DNA of 64,000 bases from Cladopsammia gracilis (lineage: Eukaryota > Cnidaria > Anthozoa > Scleractinia > Dendrophylliidae): contig JAJGOT010000953.1 in the NCBI GenBank assembly GCA_022457155.1, forward strand, positions 1 to 64,000. Direction: 5' to 3'. Shown in pieces: positions 58,001 to 64,000 of the stretch. Positions within the stretch are counted from its first letter, which is position 1, and every line of letters begins with the position of its first letter. The notes below the pieces were generated by a model. The model did not search any database. It saw only the letters and a program-made list of their open reading frames with translations, and was not told the origin of the DNA. The position numbers were made by a program, and so were the translations under genes.

Positions 58001-60115
58001 ACGCCAAATTAGAAACACCTCAAAGACGTTTCTAGGTCAAGACATGCTTAGAAACAGTGCCTCTATGCCTCTGTGCCACGTGCCACTGTGACGACGATGA
58101 CGATGATGATGATACCTTTCTTTGAGACTCAAATCTTGTAGCTGAGCTCAGATACCTTTGTAATCGGAAACACTAGGACACTGTGACGCTGTGCCTCTAC
58201 TTTCATATTCATTCTTACTCTACTTTGGAGTTGAAATACTACGAAATTAATTTAACTCCACTTTAGGAGTTATTTTAAGGTGGCTCGAAGTAGTTTTTTT
58301 TGGGTCACACTTCCCTTTTTGAATACGCTTATACATAATCTTACTTTAGCTCAATAAATCTGAATTTCATACCAGATATTAGGCTTGGATGAAAGTTTTG
58401 GATGCTCTTTTTATGCCAATCTGCGTTTCCATAGCAACGGTAAACAAATATGGCAAAAACAGTTTTTCCTAAATATCTTTCGATTTTGGGGCTACTCGTG
58501 ACAAGCGAATAAATGCGCTATAATCTACACATCGTTGCACACAAAATGGGAAAATTTCAAACAAATTAAACTGTTCGATTTTGAGTAAATTGCAAAAACA
58601 TTTTTTAACATGTGTTTTTCATGTTTGAAATATAAGCGGTCAAAACATTTCATAGGTCTTACAAATTATCATTAAATTGCCACAAAAAGTTTCCTTGGAT
58701 TTAAAATATTACTCCCTGCAAATAGCTCTGACTAACTCCTCGGCAATAAAGAGATCGAGCTTTTCATTCAAATGCAGTTTTGCTTGACGTTTTCACTCTT
58801 TAAAAGTTTCAAGCGCATTTGCATATAAATTCAAAATTAACAAATGAAGATGTTTGATATCTTCCCAGTATGTTTTAAATATATAGGCAATAATATTTCC
58901 AAGCTTCAGTCCAATTGATTCAGAGGAACATCCGGTGATGTTCCTCTGAATCAATTGGACTAAAGCTTGGAAATGTTATTGCCTATATATTAAAAAACAT
59001 ACTGGGAAGATATCAAACATCTTCATTTGTTCGTTTTGAATTTATATGCAAATGCGCTTGAAACTTTTAAAGAGTGAAAACGTCAAGTAAAACTGCATTT
59101 GAATGAAAAGCTCGATCTCTTTATTGCCGAGGAGTTAGTCAGAGCTATTTGCAGGGAGTAATATTTTAAATCCAAGGAAACTTTTTGTGGCAATTTAATG
59201 ATAATTTGTAAGACCTATGAAATGTTTTGACCGCTTATATTTCAAACATGAAAAACACATGTTAAAAAATGTTTTTGCAATTTACTCAAAATCGAACAGT
59301 TTAATTTGTTTGAAATTTTCCCATTTTGTGTGCAACGATGTGTAGATTATAGCGCATTTATTCCCTTGTCACGGGTAGCCCCAAAATCGAAAGATATCTA
59401 GGAAAAACTGTTTTTCGCCATATTTGTTTACCGTTGCTATGGAAACGCTGATTAGCATAAAAAGAGCATCATCCAAAACTTTCATCCAAGCCTAATATCT
59501 GGTATGAAATTCAGATTTATTGAGCTAAAGTAAGATTATGTATAAGCGTATTCAAAAAGGGAAATGTGACCCAAAAAAAACTACTTCGAGCCACCTTAAC
59601 TCTTTGTAAAACACTGTGTATAACTTACTATACCTGAGTATGTTTTGGAAACTTCAACGATGAATTAAACGAAGGTCTCCGTTCTGAATTTGAAACGTTG
59701 ACAGCTTCTTTTTTTCCAGTGTATTCTGTTTTCCTCTGAAAAAACATGTAGTGAGAATTAACTGTGGGTATACATTCAAACGTCTTTCAACATCGTGATG
59801 AATTTTTTGTTGTGGAAACACAATCTGTCAAGCATAAACTTCAAGGATTCACAGATTTCCTTTTATGAACCTAAATCTGAAACTCGACTTTTTAAATTTC
59901 GTCTCTTGGGTTTAAAAACCCAAGTCGCGAAGTAGTAAAGCAAACTAAATCGAGCAAGTATTTCTAACCTGATAGAGTATTGTTTTTTTCCCTTCCAAAT
60001 GAGACTGTGGATTTCTTAAGATAACGTCGTTAGGTTTTAGTCTTTTTCTAGAATCATTTCCCATCCGCGGCTTCCTTTTAGAAGACAGCGCGGCATAACT
60101 GCAATTAGCCGCCAT
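55002..60115 (-). CDS. Four-exon gene, small charged protein, unrecognised
   Basis: Exons on the minus strand: 60115-59969 (ATG, MAANCSYAALSSKRKPRM...), 59735-59634, 56687-56625, and 55115-55002 (stop TGA). Each boundary has a splice signal: donors GTTAGA, GTATAG and GTAAGT; acceptors TTTTTTCAG, TTTTTTCTAG and TTACATTAG. Exon lengths are 147, 102, 63 and 114 nt, all multiples of three, so every intron is phase 0 and the joined frame of 141 codons stays open. The N-terminus is basic (SSKRKPRMGNDSRKRLKP), suggesting nuclear or nucleic-acid contact. Exon 3 starts AELKKIYGERARKNPL. Exon 4 is acidic (SESSEEEEGISEEELNK) and ends WKLFKRALDSKSEKKT. I do not recognise the family. Intron 2 (2.9 kb) contains a MITE and a 1.3 kb palindrome whose right end lies 38 bp from exon 2. 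Confidence 0.7.
56793..57237. repeat. TTAA-flanked MITE, copy 2 (in intron 2)
   Basis: TTAA | AGTGCACCTTAACCC ... GGGGTTAGGTGTACT | TTAA, 445 bp. Its interior matches 29999-30456 when one copy is reverse-complemented (for example AGATGACGTCAAATTAAGA and AATTGACTATTTACAGC-type segments). It lies in intron 2 of the four-exon gene. Confidence 0.85.
57238..58278. other. Intron 2 sequence between MITE and palindrome
   Basis: No exon supported. A short ORF pair near 57365 and 57645 has no splice signals. A (GAT/GAC)n patch lies at 58090-58112. Confidence 0.4.
58279..59595. repeat. 1.3 kb near-perfect palindrome (foldback element), TTAA-flanked
   Basis: Left arm from GGTGGCTCGAAGTAG, right arm ending CTACTTCGAGCCACC. 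Each arm is about 655 bp with only scattered differences (for example GTGACAAGCGAA against CCCTTGTCACGGG). The centre is CATC-CGGT-GATG at 58929-58940 with a 4-nt loop. TTAA lies directly outside each end (58275-58278 and 59596-59599). It is non-coding. It sits in intron 2 of the four-exon gene, ending 38 bp from exon 2. It could extrude as a cruciform, and its RNA would form a long hairpin. Confidence 0.92.
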
Positions 60116-61922
60116 CGCTGAGGACTGATTCCTCTTCAGTTTTGGATAAGCATAAACAATCTCGAACCTACTTCACAGTTTATTTTTTTTGTCGCTGTTT
60201 GAATTTCAGTTGAAGATCATAAGTTATAAGTTTAAAAATTCTATTTTTTTGGTTTGACAATCCCTCAATGAATTGCCAGACTGCGTGTCCCCTAATGCTG
60301 ATTCTTTGTCTTCTTTTATATAAACATCTGGCGACACGCAGTCTGGCGAACAGATTGTTATAAACAAAAATTCACTGTGATATCCACCGCAGTTTGCCAC
60401 CGATTTCTCGATCAACAACAGTTACAGCGAAGACAAAATAGGACTATTTTCTGAGAAACAACTGCGAACTATCCGTACGGATCCGCTCGTTTGTTATTCG
60501 CTTGAGAGACAGAGAGAGAGAGAGAGAGAGATAATGAAAATTTCTGGACTTGATTTTAAAAAAGCAGATGGCGTGTTATTAGAAATTCCGTTATAGCATT
60601 GGAAGCACAATACTTTCGTAGAAGAGAGAAAAAAATATAACAACTTTTCGGTTAATTCCACAGCAGGGCAATCAACACCGGAGAAGAACCTTCGTCCATG
60701 CACAATTGATGAAACATACGGCTGAATGCAACTTCTAGACATTGCTCGAGATACTGACATTTACTGAGGCGTATGATTTCAGAATCGGGAAAATAACCGA
60801 AATGAAATCAAGACAAATATACTACTTATATGTGGGAAAAATCTGCGATCTTTCGAAGTATACGGCAGAATTGAAGGATTTTGCCCGATTCCACGGCGAT
60901 AGCGTGAATTTGTTTGATGTCGGCGCGACATATCTTGTGACATATCTTGCGACATAGCCTCTTTAAATTGCGAACCACAAAAACAGTGCCAGTTCCTGAT
61001 TTATATAAAAAAGTGTTGACGCTGGTTTTAAAATTATTAATTAAACGGACGTTTCGGTTGTTGCTAACATTCTCTAGCTGAAGAAGTTTGTAGCAACAAC
61101 CGAAACATATGTTTTATAATTTTAAAGTTAGCGTCAACACTTTTTATAAAACTTATTAACCATGCCTGTCTACAGCCCACATATTTTGAAAGTGCCAGAC
61201 AGTGAGTACAGTTAATTTTTTATGGCCTAAGCTCGCCGTACTTCTCATAATTCCACACCGACCACTCCGGTCCCAACAGCCGCGTTTTTATGTCAAAAAT
61301 CATATTTCAGCTCCAAATTTAGCGGAAAGGCAATTTGTGAAGCGTAAACTTCAAGGATTCGCATTCATATCTCGAAGTAGTCGCGAAGTAGTAAAACAAA
61401 CTACTAAAATCCCTTTTGGAGTACGACTGACCACATTTAGCTGCCATCTGCACTTCGTTTATTTGAAAAACCTATTTGGGTCAATGTTAACTGTTTCAAT
61501 AGCGACTCAGTGGTGGGGGCTCTAACTGTCTCAAAAGGTTTCCATCACTGATTCTAAAAACACATAGATTATTCAATACAAAATGAGTCACTTTAACTTA
61601 TGTCACTTTCACTTATGTCGAACCTGCTGTACATGAAGACAAAAGAATGTCATGCATAAAGATAATTTTGTTGTTTTATTTTCGATTTTTTGTTTCTTGG
61701 TGTTTAAAATCACTATCCTTTCAATACTTCCCCATAATATTCGGTAGGGGACTTTATTGGGGTGTTACGTAGGATAATTTGCCTCTCATTTCACCTGCCA
61801 CTGCCGTCTCAACTCCTTCGTTAAATCCAGAATCGCAACATTAATTTACGATTCCTTTTTGATCTGTCTTACAACTTTTGCACAGTTTTGTCCTGTTCGG
61901 CATTATCTTTACCTGGAATGAA
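60116..61922. other. Upstream region between two opposed genes, with hairpins
   Basis: Probable promoter side of the minus-strand four-exon gene. It contains GCCAGACTGCGTGTC arms at 60275-60289 and 60333-60347, a (GA)n run at about 60503-60531, and a 146-bp foldback at 61004-61149 (TATAAAAAAGTGTTGACGCT and mirror, with CGGTTGTTGCTA arms). Short ORFs (60742-60957 and 61202-61525) have no motifs. GTCGCGAAGTAGTAAA occurs at about 59922 and 61380. Confidence 0.5.
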
Positions 61923-62276
61923 ATGGAGAACGTAAAAGAAATTACAAAAGGAATTGTAAAGAGAAAAAAAACAATGCAAAGAGATGTCGTTAAAATGTGC
62001 AAACTTTTAAAGAAACTTAATGATGAGATATGCCATGAAAGAAAACTTGAGGAGAGGTTTAAGGCCCCACTTAAAAATCACTTCAGAGACATCTACTGGA
62101 GTTTAAAATTGCATGTAGTGTTCCACCTTGGAATTCCTCAGACTCATATGAAGGAAGACCATGATTTACAGCTTCAGGAGGTGGGCAAATTGGATTTGGT
62201 CGACCTCAAAGATAAAGATGATATTCAGCCAGACCAAGAATGCGCCATTGACCCTGGGAGTAAACTCTTAGAAATT
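61923..62276 (+). CDS. Candidate coding exon, Lys/Glu-rich protein, unrecognised
   Basis: From ATG 61923 (MENVKEITKG) a 118-codon frame runs to LLEI and meets a consensus donor GTAAGT at 62277 in phase 0. The upstream frame is open to about 61878. A ...TTTTGCACAG acceptor-like site at 61874 would fit a 5' UTR intron. Residues 10-60 look helical and basic (KKTMQRDVVKMCKLLKKLND, ERKLEERFKAPLKNHF). The later part is acidic (LDLVDLKDKDDIQPDQE). No domain was recognised. The next exon was not found in the remaining 1.7 kb and may lie beyond the window. Confidence 0.45.
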
Positions 62277-62808
62277 GTAAGTATGCATTTTTAAAAAGAT
62301 ATCTTTCCAATTTTAAACCACGTACGTAGCCCCCGAGGTATAAGATGCCAGACATGTTATTCGTATGTATTATTCACTTCAGAGATATATCACTGAGGTC
62401 AGAGATCAACAATAGACAGTTTTGCAATGTTGAATTAAAATAGTTCTTTCCATTCTGAGTATTCATTCGCTTAGAATTTCAGTCTCTGGAATATTCTTGT
62501 GGAGATCTGACAGTAAAAACACTTTTTTAAACTTAAGAGGTAGTCTCTGAAAAAGCGGTCTGGCTGATCTGGTTTGAAAAATAGATTTCACTAATTTCTT
62601 CTGTGCTGGAAGACTTTCATGTACTTACACTAAAACCACAATCCGCTTTTTCGTATCTTTTAAATTTTTCGACTTTTGAGAGATTTTCGATTCATGAGAC
62701 TCATAATCAAGGCTAAAATTTAGCACAAATTTGAATGCCAATTTCACAAAAGCTAACACCATCGTTATAAAACAAACACCGCAGTAAGTTATATTATGTC
62801 TTTTTTAA
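62277..62808. other. Probable intron sequence; no exon found
   Basis: AT-rich sequence after the donor at 62277; no acceptor followed by a convincing frame was seen. Confidence 0.35.
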
Positions 62809-63363
62809 GGACCTGTTTACATGGAAGGAGGGTATCCCTTCTAGAAGGGTTAAAAGATAGCCCCTCCTTTACATGTGTAGGGTCATCCCTAGGGTTATCT
62901 CTGCCAACAAAGCCGCGGAAACCTGAAGCCATCGCGCGGTCGCTGATATAAACAGTTCAACGGCTTCCGGCGTCCATGCCCATTTCTTCGCCTTTTTCGA
63001 CGAAGAGTCTAGTCGATTGGTCGCTTTTCTATTCCCTTTTGATTTATTGTGTGGCTGATCATGATCAAGTACGGCTCCGTCTGTCGAACCTTCGTTTGTT
63101 CAAGACTTTCGCCTATTAATTGGACATCAACAGGAGAATGTTCTATTCCAGCCGTCAAACTGTTGCTCTGACTGTCATCCTGAATTTCTGTATTGTCCCG
63201 GGTTGGATTCGGCGCTCTTGCTAGCACAGTTCTCCGAAATAATTTTCCAGGTTTATAACCGCGCGAAGCCATGTTTATAGTTGGCGGGAATGTGACAGTA
63301 ATCTGATCACACTAAACTTGCCCCTACTAGGAGGGTAACCCTACCTCGAGCTTTTACATGGAT
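62809..63363 (-). mobile_element. Harbinger-like remnant with SANT/Myb-like coding trace
   Basis: The left end GGACCTGTTTACATGG after TAA resembles the MITE ends at 5844. GGAGGGTA(T/A)CCCT motifs lie near both ends. On the minus strand an ATG at 63272 opens an 87-codon frame (MASRGYKPGKLFRRTVL...) ending at 63009. In another frame directly after it comes KKAKKWAWTPEAVELFISA, which resembles the SANT/Myb-like protein of PIF/Harbinger elements. The frame break and loss of the transposase make it a non-autonomous relic. The right terminus is not clear. Confidence 0.45.
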
Positions 63364-64000
63364 TTAACTAGTAATAATCGTAGATTATAGTGCGTCCCCT
63401 TATCCACCTCGTCTTGACCTAGTACCCCAGCCACTGTTAAATATCAGCCAGAACTGTTTATTGTAAATGATAAAAATGATCAAGAACTGCTAGTTTTATA
63501 AACTGTCATGATTAAGTCAAATGCATATATACTCAGGGATTTTAAGAGCATCGTGTCACTGTAGTATAATGTGTACTACCTAAGTTATTCGGCTCCCAGT
63601 TTCTGGTACAACAGCTAAATTTATTTGGCGCAATGGCAACAAGACTATCCGGTCACTGTGCCACCAGGAGTCTCGCCACCAAGAGCAATCACCTCGATAA
63701 CTTAAACCTCCAAGGGAAATCGTAAATGGCTATGTTCGAGTTATCGGGAGTTGGAAACAAACAAGAGGCTCCTAGCAGCCTATACTCATGCGCATGCGTA
63801 AGTAAGTTAAGAAGATGATAAGAAGATAAGATGAGAAGAAGATGAGAAGAAGATGATAAGAAGATGTCCGACATGGCGAAGAGTACTCCTTTCATTCAGT
63901 CATCGTTCCTGCAAATCACGTTGTTTACTATTGATTGTTTTGGAAATGAAGGCTGTACCACAATGAAGGGAATGATTCTTCTATGTCTTATATATACCAA
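63364..64000. other. No gene; purine-rich simple repeat
   Basis: A GAAGATGA/TAAGAAGAT-type imperfect tandem at about 63808-63865. Nothing else was recognised to the window end. Confidence 0.4.

Overview
This is a 64 kb piece of a eukaryotic nuclear genome: AT-rich, intron-containing and very dense in repeats. The class A GPCR arrays, the transposon ends (for example the CCTGCGTGGCAGGCG hairpin and the CATTTCCGAGTTGCC inverted repeat) and the Tx1/L1-like LINEs suggest an anthozoan cnidarian, probably a stony coral. That is an inference from pattern memory, not a database hit. No bacterial, plasmid or CRISPR feature is present.

Layout. 0-12 kb: decayed LINEs, many small inverted-repeat elements, a long (CA)n tract, and two exons of a dihydrofolate reductase gene on the minus strand (6583-6688 and 4659-4785). 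12.1-13.1 kb: an intact, intronless neuropeptide-receptor-like GPCR on the minus strand. 13-19 kb: mostly featureless, with one MITE-like element and one anonymous ORF. 19.4-37.8 kb: a segmental array of about 6.5-6.8 kb units. Three units carry a near-identical intact 337-codon GPCR (21075, 27922 and 34428, plus strand); a fourth is a head fragment without the receptor. The units differ by insertions that can be ordered in time: a LINE with a 10-bp target duplication only in unit 3, a foldback MITE absent from unit 1, a duplicated promoter segment in unit 2, and a 2 kb block only in unit 1.

37.8-43 kb: LINE debris, including a CCHC zinc-knuckle ORF1 and an RT fragment, plus a tRNA-like pol III unit. 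43.56-52.33 kb: a region ending in matching terminal repeats. It contains a roughly 37-bp minisatellite with a 149-bp higher-order repeat. Nested in that is an end-to-end 5.28 kb L1-like LINE (46483-51765) with a perfect 14-bp target duplication but a frameshifted ORF2.

55.0-60.1 kb: a four-exon minus-strand gene assembled here from splice sites, 141 codons, all introns phase 0. It encodes an unrecognised small charged protein. Its second intron holds a TTAA-flanked MITE and a 1.3 kb near-perfect palindrome. 61.9-62.3 kb: a plausible plus-strand coding exon. 62.8-63.4 kb: a Harbinger-like remnant with a SANT/Myb-like coding trace.

The functional content is therefore few genes: DHFR (partial), one neuropeptide-like GPCR, a three-copy lineage-type GPCR family, one unknown 141-aa protein and one or two candidate exons. 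The rest is a layered transposon record. I saw no multi-gene pathway. The most unusual objects are the intronic palindrome, the promoter and insertion differences among the GPCR copies, and the minisatellite-bearing terminal-repeat element. All similarity statements were made by eye and none was computed.
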